Positions 9,875-21,816 of a DNA stretch of 64,000 nt are shown in pieces. The notes below the pieces were generated by a model. That model ran no database searches, had not been told where the DNA came from, and worked only from the letters and a program-made list of their open reading frames with translations. Source of the DNA: Cryptomeria japonica (Eukaryota > Streptophyta > Pinopsida > Cupressales > Cupressaceae); NCBI RefSeq assembly GCF_030272615.1, contig NC_081409.1, positions 530,384,291 to 530,448,290 on the forward strand, read 5' to 3'. Every line of letters begins with the position of its first letter. Positions within the stretch are counted from its first letter, which is position 1. The position numbers and the translations under genes are program-made.

Positions 9875-10540
9875 CTTACGGATTCGACACATAGACCTGT
9901 TTACAAACATGCTCAAAATATAGGATTCAGGCTTAAGCAAGAATGCGAGCCAGCTCTGAACCTCCTAACTATCTAATTAATATTATATTTTTAAAGATCT
10001 ATCTACCATATTCTTAGTTACATTGATTTATATGATATTTATAGCTCTAGGATGATCTGCATTGGCCCAAGATGAAAACAAATGCCGATAAGGTGTAACA
10101 TGTAAAACAACAAGTTTGGCCTCCACCAAAATAATTCCTTCGGAAACAACATAGAATGATGTACGGACCTAAGGGAAAGGTTTGCCATGAACCAAGGAAC
10201 ATTGGAGGATACAAAATTAGGCTCTGCAAGCTACAAAAATGAACTGCAAGATTCTCCATTAGCAAATAGGTCCAAGCGGCCGTAGTGCATCGATTAGAGA
10301 AATGTCCATCCAGAAGTGATAACTTGTCAGAAAAACATCCAAACAACCTGTGGACCTAGGATAAGGTAGATGAACACATCCATGAACAAAATCCAACTCC
10401 ACAAGATCCGGTCCACAAATTCGGCAAAATGCATAATAGAATGCTGAAACTACAAGGCCAAACTAAATAGAAAACAAGCTAAAATGAAAAGTTTTTGGGT
10501 TGATGCAAGATTGCCAAGAACTAGGGATGCTCCTACATCA
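9875..10540 (-). mobile_element. Copy A 5' LTR, outer part
   Basis: Begins on the minus strand with TGATGTAGGAGCATCCCTAG, shared with both LTRs of copy B, and is readable to the CTTAC duplicated by element C. It contains a candidate TATA box (CTATAAATA, minus) at 10036-10043. With 4739-4898 the full LTR would be about 820 bp. Confidence 0.85.
10036..10043 (-). promoter_or_regulatory. Candidate TATA box in copy A LTR
   Basis: GCTATAAATATC on the minus strand; the corresponding place in copy B carries CATATAAATC. Confidence 0.45.
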
Positions 10541-11205
10541 TAATGCTTGAGTATAGTTCTGGTTGAGCACATTATACAACTTTTCCATACTCTGTCATAA
10601 ACTACTCTTCTCCACTATTCTGTAATAATTCAAAGCACAAATCCTTATCATGCACATGTGAAACTACGCCCGCCCAATCGATCACAATCACCCTTCACAT
10701 ACACCTTAATATGTAAAATGATTATAACAATTGATCTTATATATCCTTAATGAGAGATTGGGTCAATTAAATGTTGACTTCAAGAACACTTTACATATTA
10801 TGAAATGTGTATAAATTGTCGACTAAATCTGAACCAAAATACCAATGCGGACCAGAACAGTTTTCCATACATTACCAAAAACATCAAACCAAATACTTGG
10901 ATGACAAAAGTAATCATCAAAATCAATCCACATAATCTACATAAGGATTATCCACACAAGACTATTGTACTGCACTAATAGACTGAGAAATGATATACCA
11001 GAGATTCTCACTCAAAAAATGAACATCACCGGAGACTAAAAATATGGAATAAGGCTACCTAGACATCCATCAACCTTTCCTAAAATTCGCAACAAAAAAT
11101 ATTAACCTGAAATGAAATGGTACCCAAAATATTGAACTCTGTCGAATACACTATTCTAGTTTGTTAGACTTGAACCAATCTATATTCTGACTTCCAGTAG
11201 GATCA
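10541..11205 (-). mobile_element. Element H 3' LTR, U3 part
   Basis: About 660 bp similar throughout to 24490-25165, with many substitutions. It is cut at 10540 by copy A. The last codons of ORF2 (ending at 11151) fall inside this shared segment, so coding sequence appears to run into U3. The exact LTR start is unclear. Confidence 0.7.
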
Positions 11206-13380
11206 ACATACTCCTTAATTTGCTTCTCTATATCCTTAGTAAATTTTGACAATGATAAACATACTTTGTAGACATTTCCACCTTCAAATAATGCATCTTG
11301 AAAGCTCCTCAGATAGGTGTCTAACAAAACTCTATCTCTAGCAATCATATTCTTCAATTTATTGAATCTATTGACATCAAATTCCTCTTGGACCTTGACC
11401 TCTACGGACTTCTCAAGTGACTCAAAATGATTACTTATCAAATTGATAAGACTCTTCAATAGGTCGGAGGGAGAATGTGATGTGTCTTTGGTATAAGCAT
11501 TGTCTTTTATAATACACTAGATACAAGAGTGAGCAGTTCACTATCCTCAATGTGAGACTTCAACATTTCCTCCCTTGCTTTCACCTGAGAAAATGATGCT
11601 AGTTGCAATTTCTGATTAGGGGATAGAGAGGCTAAGTTGATAGGCCCTTGGAATAATTTTGAATTAAATAACTCTTGTTAGTCCTTTTCCAAGAACTCCT
11701 TCATTTCCCCTACAATGTCTCTTCTGAAACAGGTGCCTTGACCTCAACCTTCTCCTCTTCCACTGTCTTCTCTACATCTACAAACATCTCAATGTTTTGT
11801 TGACCCAAAGGATTTTGAGTATCCTCAACTACATCCACTTTAACCAATTCATCATCACCTTTATTCAATGCTCCTTCTTCTGGAACAGATGAATCCTTAG
11901 CATCATTAGCTTTTTCTAGAACAACTTTAAATTGATTGTTGAGTAAAACTGACCTCAAGATTTCCTCAGTATCTTTGATCACTTCCTCAGACTTCCTGAT
12001 CATAATCTGATTGATTCTTGTTTAGCTTCTAAACTCCTTTTTGGCTTCCTTGAGTATTCTATCTATTTCCTCTACAACTATCAAAAGGCATAGATTGACT
12101 AGAACAATCTCCCTTAGTTTGTCATCTTCTGCTTTTGAACTATCTCTCCTCATCTCTAAAACATCATAAAGACTTTTGGGAATCCCTAACATTATCATTA
12201 TAAGAGCCCTATTGAATTTGTTCAAATAATTTATAGTGGCTTCTTCTAGAGTCCTCTAACCAACATCATCAAATTTATCATATAGTTTAGAGAGTGGTTC
12301 AAGATTACCTTGTATAGTGACAGCTTCTTCCACTTCTCTCACTGACATACTGGATTTGTCAGATTCAATCTTCATCTTCTTGCTTGGTTTTTCTGTACCA
12401 GAGGGCTTTTCCTTAGTGACTTTTGTAGCTTTGGTGCCCTTTGACTTGATCTCCTTTACTACCTCATCAGATTTTGTCTCCTCCTCATCAAGAAAAATAT
12501 ACAATCTTGTTCCCTTAACTTTCTTCCTCTTCCCTTCACCACCAGATGATTTTTTATTGGATTTTAGTAAGCTAGATGGATTCTAAGAACTAGAGGAGGG
12601 TGCAAAGCTCCTAATTTGTCTAGGTCTTGTGGATGAAACTATCGGAGTAGCTTTCTCAACCTTGTCTACCTCAGCTTGCTCTCTCATCTGCTTGGCTTCC
12701 TCGACAGCTTTTGTAGTAATCCCAATACTCTGCGCAAAGTGCTCTACTTCCTTCCTCACCTTTCTCATAATTTTTGGTTTCTTAAACTACCTATGAAGTT
12801 GTAAATCCTTCTCAGAAAATGTGTCAAATCTCTCTTTAGAGGTGTCAACCAAATTACTCAACAAGTGTTGAGAATACATCTCCACAATTTTCTCTTCAAA
12901 TTCATACCCCATGGGAATGATCCACACTGTTCTAGGTTCAACTGCCTCCATCAAATATTGGTCAATCTCAACCATGAAGCAAATGGTATCTTGATATTTC
13001 TCCACAACAAATTTAGGGATTTGTTTTTGGCTTGCATCATGCCTTGGAAGTTCTTAAAGTATGCCCAAAGAGAAGCTTTATTGGCTTTTCTATCACCAAT
13101 ATTATATAATAGATCTTTAATATGTATTGTTGCTCGTTTGTCACTAGACCATTGCACATGACCAATACCCAGAATCTCATTCATAAATTAGAAGAATAGG
13201 CATAAAATCAAAGCACCAAATTTCAAAGTATTCTTCTTGTCTTTCTTGATTTCGGTGAGATTCACCATCGACTTGTTCCAAAGCAATTCACATAGATCAT
13301 AATCCTTGTTCTCCTTCACCATCTGATATGAAACATATACAGTTGTACCAGATACTAAATTTTCTTTGCTAGAGTGGTAA
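11151..13380 (-). pseudogene. Element H ORF2, C-terminal part (unknown protein)
   Basis: From 13380 down to 12951 one frame is open. After a frameshift another frame runs from 13005 to 11710 with only four in-frame stops. After a second frameshift the last 102 codons end at 11151. That is roughly 740 codons. The first third is globular-looking (YDLCELLWNKSM, KFGALILCLFF, HVQWSSDKRATIHI). The middle is Lys/Ser/Glu-rich with a basic nuclear-localisation-like KPSKKMKIES. The last part is acidic and helical. I do not recognise a family. The upstream part of the same frame is at 22039-22623, separated by gypsy B. It is not a gag, protease, RT or integrase. Confidence 0.6.
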
Positions 13381-13385
13381 ACCTT

Positions 13386-14073
13386 TGATGTAGGAGCATC
13401 CCTAGTTCTTGGCAATTCCATCAACCAAAACATTTTCTTTTTCAGTTTGTTTCCTATTTTGCAGTTTCAACATTTCTTTTCTGCATTTCTTTGCATTTAT
13501 TCACTAGATCTTGTGGAGATGGATTTTATTCATGGACATGCTATCGGTGAATCTTGTGGATCACTTCCATAGCTTGCAGAGCTTCAGTTTGTTGTTTTCA
13601 ACATTCCTAGGCATGTGGTTGATGTTCCCTTGGGTCTGCACTTCATTCTATGGATTTTCTAGAAGGATCTCTCTGGTAGAGGCTAACCATGTTGTTTTAC
13701 ACATTGCATCTTGTTCATCAACATTTGCTTCATCTTGGACTGACGGTGATCATTCTTGATCATATAAATCAATTTAATTAAGCATTTAAAAATTAGTAGT
13801 CAGAATATAGAAGATAAATTTGAAGGTTAGGAGGTTCAAATTTTTCTCACATTATTTCTTGAGCCTGGATATTGTATTGAGCATGTTTGTAATATGTCAT
13901 GTGAGTCGAATCTAGTCAACCCATATGTTGTTGGTAGATTGTAATTGATTTTCATGATATAATATTGTCTGTTTATGTATTATCTCCATCACACTGATTT
14001 GTTTCTATTGTGTAACTCTTGTTGCATGGTCTAGATTGTTCTCTTTGAGGACCCTCCTGCCATGACTATACCA
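13386..14073 (+). mobile_element. Copy B 5' LTR
   Basis: 688 bp from TGATGTAGGAGC to TATACCA. Compared with the 3' LTR it lacks about 120 bp after GGACATG near 13543. A candidate TATA box (TATAAAT) is at 13763-13769. Confidence 0.9.
13763..13769 (+). promoter_or_regulatory. Candidate TATA box in copy B 5' LTR
   Basis: GATCATATAAATCAA; the same motif is kept in the 3' LTR at 20551-20557. Confidence 0.45.
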
Positions 14074-14075
14074 AG

Positions 14076-14087
14076 TCATATCAAAGC
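14076..14087 (+). other. Decayed primer-binding site of copy B
   Basis: TCATATCAAAGC, two nucleotides after the LTR, is a decayed version of the initiator-Met PBS (TGGTATCAGAGC), which copy A keeps better. Confidence 0.6.
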
Positions 14088-14288
14088 AATATTTGATTCC
14101 AGAGATTGCGTTGTCTTGTAAGATTTTGTTGTGGGGTGGAAAATTGAGGATCTGGTTTACAACTGCAAAGGACTAGCATAAAGATAGTGCAAACAGGAAA
14201 TGTTAGAAGTGGTGGAGCACATGGAAATGAAGACCCTACTATGATGAAAATGTTTAGAGGAATTATAGCTTGATTAGAAGTTGTTGAA

Positions 14289-15165
14289 GTGGCCAAGAGA
14301 AGAGGTCAACATGTTGAAGATGTGAGTGATGATGAGGAAGAAGTAGTTGGAGAACAAGGAGAAAATCCCCTAGTGAATGATCTGAATGAAGAAAGGTTTA
14401 TAAGAGTATTGTCTAGAGTGAATACTAGACCAAATTTTATCCCACCGGATTATGATGGCAAGTTGGATTCAGATGAATTGCTAGATTGGATCATGGGGAT
14501 AGAAAATTATTTTGATTTTGAAGGCACCACTAAAGATAGGAAGGTAAGATATGCTTGCATTAAATTGAAAGGACATGCATCTCTTTGGTGGGAACATTTG
14601 CAGGTAGATAGATAGAGAAGAGGTAAAGAGAAGATTAAATCTTGGGAGTGGATGGTTAGCAAGTTGAAATCAAAGTTTATTCCTGTTTATTATTACCTGG
14701 ATTTGTTTTGGAAGTTGCAGAATATGAAGCAGTTGGAATCTAGTGTGAAGGAGTATACCGAAGCATTATACAAGTTGAATATCAAATCCAGACATATTGA
14801 TGATGAGATTAAAAAAGTTGTTAGGTACCTGAATGGGTTACATATGTCTATACAAGATGAACTCGATCTAATAAAGTTGCAAAGTGTGAAGGAAGCTTAT
14901 CAATATTCCCTAAAAGTAGAAGAAAAGTTGAACAAAAGACATGAGCAGAAGAAAAGAGGTAGAGGTGGAATATTTCAAGGAGCAAGAAGCTATTCCAGAG
15001 AAAGAGGACCCTATACAGATTAGAGAAAATACAAGGAATATATTAGAGATGGTAGTTCATACCGGAAGGATGATAGAATTTTTTACTGGAGAAGAGAACC
15101 TGAAGGACACCGGAATGAGGGTTATGGAAAAGAAGATAGAAGAAAAGATAAAAGAATATTCAGAG
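14289..15165 (+). pseudogene. Copy B gag
   Basis: The gag core is readable as DRKVRYACIKLKGHASLWW (near codon 90), then KLKSKFIPVYY and an ESSVKEYTEALYKLN block, ending in an Arg/Gly-rich linker. An in-frame TAG at 14613-14615 follows HLQVDR, at the same place as in copy A. After the stop the same frame continues to 15023, then a frameshift. Solo LTR S1 separates gag from its zinc knuckle, which resumes at 16535. It is the capsid precursor of the element and is no longer translatable as one protein. Confidence 0.88.
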
Positions 15166-16529
15166 TGATGAATAATGATGAACAACTAAGGTCCTGACTG
15201 GTACTGAGAGGGGGGGTGAATCAGTACACACAAAAACTTCACAACATTTTATCATATTAAAACATAGCTGATTGGTTGTCTTCACCACTAAGCATAACCA
15301 TGGCTATACCGGTTAAGCATAGATACTTCAGACAACATTCCATAGATCTCAAATCTTGATAGCTACTTTACCAGTTTAGTCATGCATGAGTTGCATCAAT
15401 AAAACCACAATCATTTAGCATTGCATGCATATTCAACTTTAATGAAAAACTACTCAATCATCACATGAAAACTCACAACTCAGAACACATAGATTTTTCA
15501 TGTGGAAACCCAAATGGGAAAAACCATAGTGGGTATGAATACCCACAATCTTATTTTGCACTCTTTTGAAGTCCGCTCTGTTAGGAGCCTAGTCTAATTA
15601 AAGACTTTACAATAAGGTTTTGTTAGGAACCGATCCTACTAGGGATCACCCAGTTAAGGGATGGCTATAAACACTATTAAAGGTTACCTCACTAGAGAAT
15701 TTAAAGAACTCAATGAGCCTAAGTCACTTGGTTAGAGGATTTGCAACAAGCCTATTAAAGCTACCTCATCAACAGATTTTCCTTCTGCTGAAATGGTTAG
15801 AAGTGAATAGGTAAAGCTCTGATCTGATAATATCACTACTTGCTAAGGCAGATCCTTTTTAGCTCCTCTCCTCTGCAATCACACTCTATAGATTCAAGAC
15901 TCTGGTTTGGCAAGTCTCTCAACATGCAGACACAAATACATCATTTGCCAACACAAACAATAACAAAAATCATCGACCTTATAGACAACAATTAGGTCAG
16001 TAGCATAAACCCTAAACCCTAAACATTTTAGGTTTACAATTACAAGTGGTCCAATCCTAACCATCCAAATATTATGCATAGAGTGAAACAATCTAAAAAA
16101 GATCTCAAGTCATTTTGCATCATTTGATCTTCACCAGGTCTAGAAATCAGTAACCCATCACGCGCACTTCACACACCGCTCAGAACATCGCACATTCCTA
16201 AGGTAGGCATTCAATGCATTTGATCTTCATGTGTAAGATCCTCAAGGAAATCCTTCACATGAACATAGCTGACATGGTATCCTGATCCTTATCCTTGTTG
16301 TTCACAAAACACCATCAATTGCATCGCACAGGCCATATCAGAAATCCTAGAGCTGAACAAAGACTTCCAATTGGTAGTCACACTTAGTGAGCCCTAACAC
16401 CGGTCCACTCCATCCTAGTTGACCATAACCGCTTCCAATCTTCATACTGGTGCATACTGGTTCACCTACTTGAGCATATATTGACATCAATGACAACATA
16501 CATTTTCATCACTTCATCATATGCCAACA
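15166..16529 (-). mobile_element. Solo LTR S1
   Basis: A 1364-bp insertion in copy B between gag and zinc knuckle. Plus-strand ends are TGATGAATAATG and ATGCCAACA, flanked by CAGAG and TAGAG (TSD with one mismatch). It belongs to the same LTR family as H and I; by comparison with their PBS side its transcript sense is the minus strand. It has no internal coding region, so it arose by LTR-LTR recombination. Confidence 0.85.
15201..15227 (-). promoter_or_regulatory. U5-end hairpin with C-run loop (S1)
   Basis: Arms GTACTGA (15201-15207) and TCAGTAC (15221-15227) pair perfectly around the 13-nt loop GAGGGGGGGTGAA. In transcript sense the loop is C-rich. The same structure with different arm sequence is at 20656, 24146, 34803 and 39933. 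Confidence 0.75.
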
Positions 16530-16672
16530 TAGAGGAACTTGCTTTAAGTGCAGAGGAGAAGGGCATTTTTCTTTTGAATGTAGGAAGGTAGATAAAACTA
16601 AAAGAGCAGCATTGGTAGAAGAAGACCATACTAGATCAGCTAATAAACCAGAAGATGGAGAATGGTGATGAG
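16530..16672 (+). pseudogene. Copy B gag zinc knuckle
   Basis: Resumption of gag after S1. The CCHC box is intact (CFKCRGEGHFSFEC, starting at 16540) and is followed by an acidic linker and a stop before the protease ORF. It is the nucleic-acid-binding part of gag. Confidence 0.8.
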
Positions 16673-16709
16673 GATAGCTTTGTGTCACACCGAAGAGGAC
16701 TAAGAGTCC

Positions 16710-17258
16710 TTGCAAAGGAGGAATTTGTTCAGGACCAAATGTAAATTATCTGGTAAGTGTTGTGAAGTTATAATTGATAGTGGTAGCTCAAATAATCTTG
16801 TTTTGGAGGAGATGGTGAATAAGATAAATTTGGAGAGATTGAAAAACCTTAAGCCTTATCAGATAGCGTGGATTCAAGATGATCATAAGATACTAGTAAG
16901 TGAACAATGTATAGTAAAATTGAAAATTGGAGCTTATCACGATGAAGTTTTGTGTGATATTATGCCTATGGATATATACCATATCTTATTGGGTAGACCT
17001 TGGCAGTTTGATAGACAAACAATGCATGATGGGAGGAATAAAATATACACTATTATTGCAAATGGGAAGAAGCATACCTTGTTACCCTTAGAGGAGCCTC
17101 TGAAAACTAAAGTTTGTACAAGTGCTAGAATTTGTTTGGTGGATGGAAGGAAATTCCTAGATGGGATGAGACATGAGAAATTTTATTTTGCATTAGTTCT
17201 TAAGAAGCCTGACAATCTGAAGCATGAAGAAGAAGAACTGAAAGAAATAAAGGAGTAG
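16710..17258 (+). pseudogene. Copy B aspartic protease
   Basis: An open stretch of 182 codons with the retropepsin active site IIDSGSSNN (Asp at codon 23) and the family block CDIMPMDIYHILLGRPWQFD around codon 85-105. The C-terminus runs into a Lys/Glu-rich linker before RT. It is the longest uninterrupted pol piece in copy B, but it is separated from gag and RT by stops, so it is not an independent gene. Confidence 0.85.
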
Positions 17259-17289
17259 TTGATAGATTATGGAGACATCATTCCATGGA

Positions 17290-18130
17290 CCTGATTATTG
17301 GAGCTAGTTTGCCTAATAAAAAAGCACACAGGATGACACCAACAGAGAATGAGGAGCTGAATAGAGAAGTATAGGATTTGTTGAGGAAAGGTTTGATCAG
17401 GGAGAGCTTTAGTCCTTGTACAGTGCCAACAGTGTTAGCACCTAAGAAGGATGAACAATGGAGGATGTATATCGATTCTAGAGTAATAAATAAGATCCTA
17501 GTAAAGTACAGATTTCCTTTACCTAGGATGCATGACATAATGGATTGTTTGAGTGGAGTTAGATACTACACAAAGATAGACTTGAAAAGTGGATATCATC
17601 GTATCATAATCAAAAAAGAAGATGAGTGGAAGACAACATTCAATATCAATGGGAGACTATATGAATGGTTGGTGATGCCTTTTGGATTGACTAATGCACC
17701 AAGTACTTTCATGAGATTGATGAATGAGGTATTGAAAAAATTCTTGGGTAAGTTTTTTATTGTGTATTTGTATGATATTTTGATTTTTAGTAAGAGTAAG
17801 GAGGAACATATGTTGCATTTGAGACAAGTTTTGTAGAGGTTGAGAGAAGAAAAGTTGTTGATAAACATTAAGAAGTGCAGTTTTATGAAGGAAGAGTTAG
17901 TCTATTTGGGATTTGTGATATCTGGAGATGGATTTAAGATGGATCTTGAGAAGGTAAGAGAAATTGTTGAATGACCTACACCAAAAATTATTGGAGAGGT
18001 ATGATAATTTTATGGATTGGCTAGTTTCTACCAAAAGTTTATCAAAAATTTCAGTTCAGTTTGTAGCCCTATGACAGAAGCAATGAGAGGAGATAGAAAG
18101 GATTTCAAGTGGACAACTAGAGAAAATAGG
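17290..18130 (+). pseudogene. Copy B reverse transcriptase
   Basis: RT blocks are readable from the ELNREV segment through [28 protein letters not shown] and [12 protein letters not shown]. The catalytic box reads [10 protein letters not shown], so the first of the two essential aspartates is Tyr. Stops occur before codon 1 of the 17378-17836 stretch, after LRQVL, and twice in the connection region. The thumb-connection text YFGLASFY-like sequence continues to about 18060. Confidence 0.88.
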
Positions 18131-18149
18131 AGCTTTGAATTGTTGAAGC

Positions 18150-18540
18150 AGAAGGTGACATAGCATCATGTGTTGTCTTTACCAAATTTTAGCAAAGTAT
18201 TTCAAGTGGACTATGATGCAAGTGGGAATGCAATTAGAGCAGTTTTAAGGTAGAAAGGTAGACCAATATCTTATTTTAGTGAGAAGATGAATGATTCAAG
18301 GAGAAGATATTTTGTGTATGACCAAGATTTCTATGTCATAATCCAAGCATTGAAGAAGTTGAGACATTATTTGTTGCCTAAGGAGTTTGTGTTGTATACT
18401 GATCATCAAGCTTTGCAATATTTGAACAGTTAGAGTAAGTTGAATCAGAGACATATGAGATGGGTGGAGTTCTTGAAGAGTTACACCTTTTTGTTGAAGC
18501 ATAGAAGTGGAAAGTCAAATAGAGTTGTTGATTCTTGAGT
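18150..18540 (+). pseudogene. Copy B RNase H
   Basis: RNase H with VDYDASG (first Asp kept) and YTDHQALQY (Asp kept). The catalytic Glu is replaced by Asp in YDQDFYVII, where copy A has YDQEF. Several in-frame stops are present. It removes the RNA strand of the hybrid in functional relatives. Confidence 0.82.
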
Positions 18541-19315
18541 AGAATGATGAATTTGCTTACAAAGATGAGAGTGGAGATATTAGGTTTTGAGGAATTGAAG
18601 AACTTGTATGAGGATGACCCAGATTTTGCAAAAACTTGAAAGGCATGTAAGGAACTGGTAATGGTGGATAGAAGTAAGTGGTTGGACTATTTCATTCAAG
18701 ATGAGATGTTGTTTAGAGGAGTTCAGTTGTGTATACCTAGGAGTTCTATAAGGGAGAGTCTGATAAAGGAGAAGCATAATGGAGGATTAGCCAAACACTT
18801 TGGTGTTGATAAGATAGTGGCATTGATTAGTGAAAATTACTTTTGGCCTTAGATTCATAAGGATGTAAAGAAATTTGTGTAGAGCTATAGGATTTTTCAA
18901 CTGGCAAAATGTAGTAGTCAGAATGTTGGATTGTATAAGCCTTTGATAGTTCTAGAGAGATCTTTGGAGGACATAAGAATAAATTTTATACTTGGATTTC
19001 TCAAGATACAGACAGGAAATGAGTCTATATTTGTGGTGGTAGATAGGTTCTCAAAGATGGTATATTTCATACCTTGTAAGAAGACAATTGATGCAGTACA
19101 TATAGCTGACCTATTTTTCAAGGAGGTGGTGAGATTACATGGATTACCTAAGAGAATAGTTTCTGATAGAGATACTAATCTTGTTGGATATTTTTGGAGA
19201 AAACTTTGGAAAAAGATGAAGACAGACTTGAAATTTAGTTCTACTTTTCACCCACAGACTAATAGACAAAAAGAAGTGGTAAACAGAAGTTTGGAAATTT
19301 GTTGAGATGTTTAGT
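18541..19315 (+). pseudogene. Copy B integrase (HHCC and DDE core)
   Basis: The N-terminal zinc finger keeps both histidines (KHNGGLAKHFG), but the paired cysteines of the usual CRxCQ box are Tyr and Phe (SYRIFQLAK). In the catalytic core the first Asp is Asn (RINFILG for the usual MDFVLG), the second Asp is kept (VSDRDTN) and the Glu is kept (KEVVNRSLE). Stops occur in the linker, after ENYFWP and after SLEIC. It is catalytically dead on two independent counts. Confidence 0.87.
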
Positions 19316-20029
19316 TGGAGAGAAAACCAAAAGTTGGGACTTGATTCTTGCACAACTAGAGTTTGCCTACAATAATTCAGTGAATAGGAGTACCAGAAAA
19401 ACACCTTTTGAGATTATTACCAGAGAACACCCTAGAGGCATATCAAAATTGAGAGACATCAATAATGAAGATAAAAGGAGTGCAAAAGTAGAAGAATGTG
19501 TAGAGCATATGAAGACAATACATACTCAGGTCAAACAACATTTGGAGGACATGAACAACAAGTATAAGGAGAAAGAAGATGAGAAGAGGAGACATAAGAA
19601 ATTTGAAGTTGGAGATGAGGTGATGGTTTATTTGAGAAAAGAAAGATTTCCAATTGGAAACTATAACAATTTAAAGATGAGGAAGTTTGGATCTTGTAGG
19701 ATCTTGAATAAATTCAGTTTTAGAAATGCATATGAAGTGGAGTTACCAACAGTTTGTGTATTTCACCTATTTTTAACATTAGAGACCTACATCAATACCA
19801 TGAGGAAGAAATTAGTGAGGATAGTGGAGTAGACTTGGAGAAGTAGATACCCCAGAGGATACTAGATCATATTGAAGACATTTTGGATAGCAGAATTGGG
19901 TGTAGCACCTCGAGCAACCAATATAGAGAGTATCTTGTGAAGTGGAAAGGTAGACCAGTTGAAGACTCATCATGGATTTCTTAGGTAGAGGAAGACCATC
20001 TTGGTTTTCCTCTAACCCCAGCAAAGTGA
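19299..20029 (+). pseudogene. Copy B integrase C-terminus and chromodomain
   Basis: From 19299 to 19832 an open frame covers the end of the core (WDLILAQLEFAYNNSVNRST), a charged helical stretch, a FEVGDEVMVYLRKERF block and a decayed GPY/F-type module. The chromodomain follows at 19880-20029 with REYLVKWKGRPVEDSSW, the classical YLVKWKG core, then a TAG and the last residues. In chromoviruses this domain directs integration to histone-marked chromatin. Confidence 0.85.
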
Positions 20030-20649
20030 GGGACTCACTTTTTCAACAACCATAAATGTTTGATGTAGGAGTATCCCTAGTTCTTGGCAATCTTGCATCA
20101 ACCAAAACAGTTTCTTTTTAGTTTGTTTCCTATTTTATAGATTCATTTTTTCTGCATTTCTTTGTATTTTCTCACCGGATCTTGCGGAGCTGTATTTTGT
20201 TTGTGGACATGTTCATATACCTTATCCTAAGTCCATGGGATGTTTGGATATTTTTTCGACAAGTTATCGCTTCTAGAATCTAAGATAGTTTTCTAGTTTG
20301 GAACACCAAAAGCGCTTGAACCTATTTTCTATTGGTGAATCTTGTGGATCACTTCTATAGCTTGTGGATCTTCAGTTCATTGTTTCCAACATTCCTAGTT
20401 TTGTGTTTGACCTTCCCTTACGTTCGCACTTCATTCTATGGATTTTATGGAAGGATCTCTTTGGTGGAGTTTGACCTTGTTGTTTTACACGTTACATCTT
20501 GCTCATTGACATTTGTTTCATCTTGGACCGACATGGATCATTCTTGATCATATAAATCAATGTAATTAAGTATTTAGAAATTAGTGGTTAGAATATAGAA
20601 GATAAATATGAAGGCTAGGAGGTCTAGAGTTTCCTCACATTCTTTCTTG

Positions 20650-21816
20650 TGATGAATACTAAGAGGGGGGGTGAATTAGTATACCAAAAGATATTGTAAT
20701 CAATCTTTTAAATAGTTTAGTAGATAACCGGTGCAACAGATTCACTAATAAACTGGTTAAGATAAGTGCAAACCAAATAGAAAACAAAGCATTAACCCAC
20801 AAAAGCACAATCACCATAACACAAGATATTTGACGTGGAAACCTAAATGAGAAAAAACATGGTGAGCGGAAACTCACAAGTAACTATCTGTAGAATAGTA
20901 ACCAGACTGGTTAAGGTCAGACTGGTTAAGGTCATACAATGTTCTTCACCAGAACAGATACTGTTAGGAATCTAGATCTCTATTAGGAGATAAGTCCTGT
21001 TAAAGACTACCTTGTTAAAGGATTTCAGATCCATAGTTGTGAACCACCTTGTTAGAGGATTTACAAAGGCTTTGTTGGGCCTACCCGGTTAAGGGTTTCA
21101 GACTTGTCAAAGATATTAGTAATCAAAAAGTGAAAGATCTAGATAATAACACAGTATGCTTAATTAGATCCTTGATATCTCATTGTTAATGCATTTTACC
21201 ATTACTTCAATCTTTAATATCTCCACACTCTATCTCTTCACATAGACCTAATCTTCTCTTCAATGATCACACATAACCTTTTCTATTCTATATCTCATAC
21301 ATGCAAACCCTAGACATGATGTCCTTATAAAGGAATCTGATTTCATGTCGGTCCAATAGAATTAGACTAAAAGTTCCTAGGTACAGTGCCTCTAGACATA
21401 TTTGGTAACATGACACAAACACACCACCAAAGTGTCGGTGGATGATAACTCATCACACATTATAGTAATACCGGTTGGTAACTCAACACATATATATAGC
21501 GGTTAATATAATATACCAATTACCGATTATCAAAAATGAAGACTGGAAGATCGTAGTGTTCCGATCAAAATTTAACTATCGCTTGGGTCCTTCATACCAC
21601 TTGAGATCCTCGAACCGCTTGGGGTCTTCACACCGCTTGGGATCTTTAGTCAATCTGTGACCGGTAAACCATCTTCTACAAAATACTGATAGTCTAAAGA
21701 CTATACATTCAATAATACACAATACCAGTTGGAACAATTATCGGTTGAGCATAACTCATACATCAAGAAAGTGTGTGTCCATCAATGACAATCAAAACAT
21801 CATCAAACTACCAACA
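20650..21816 (-). mobile_element. Solo LTR S2
   Basis: An 1167-bp insertion inside the copy B 3' LTR, located by comparison with the uninterrupted 5' LTR. Plus-strand ends are TGATGAATACT and CTACCAACA, very like S1. The flanking 5-mers TCTTG and ACTTT agree at only three positions, so the TSD is decayed or the boundary is off by a little. Confidence 0.8.
20656..20682 (-). promoter_or_regulatory. U5-end hairpin with C-run loop (S2)
   Basis: Arms ATACTAA (20656-20662) and TTAGTAT (20676-20682) pair perfectly around GAGGGGGGGTGAA, six nucleotides from the LTR end. Confidence 0.75.

Larger units (their letters stand above)
1529..10540 (-). mobile_element. Ty3/gypsy copy A (interrupted)
   Basis: A degenerate gypsy element on the minus strand in the order 5' LTR, PBS, gag, zinc knuckle, protease, reverse transcriptase, RNase H. 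It then breaks at 1528 where element J has inserted; integrase and the 3' LTR would lie beyond the left edge. Its 5' LTR is split by element C (4899-9874). It is the sister of copy B (13386-22033), with the same LTR start TGATGTAGGAGC and the same gag stop codon. B has a chromodomain, so A probably belongs to the chromovirus branch too. It sits in the 3' LTR of element H; TAATG at 10541-10545 is the likely TSD. Confidence 0.85.
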
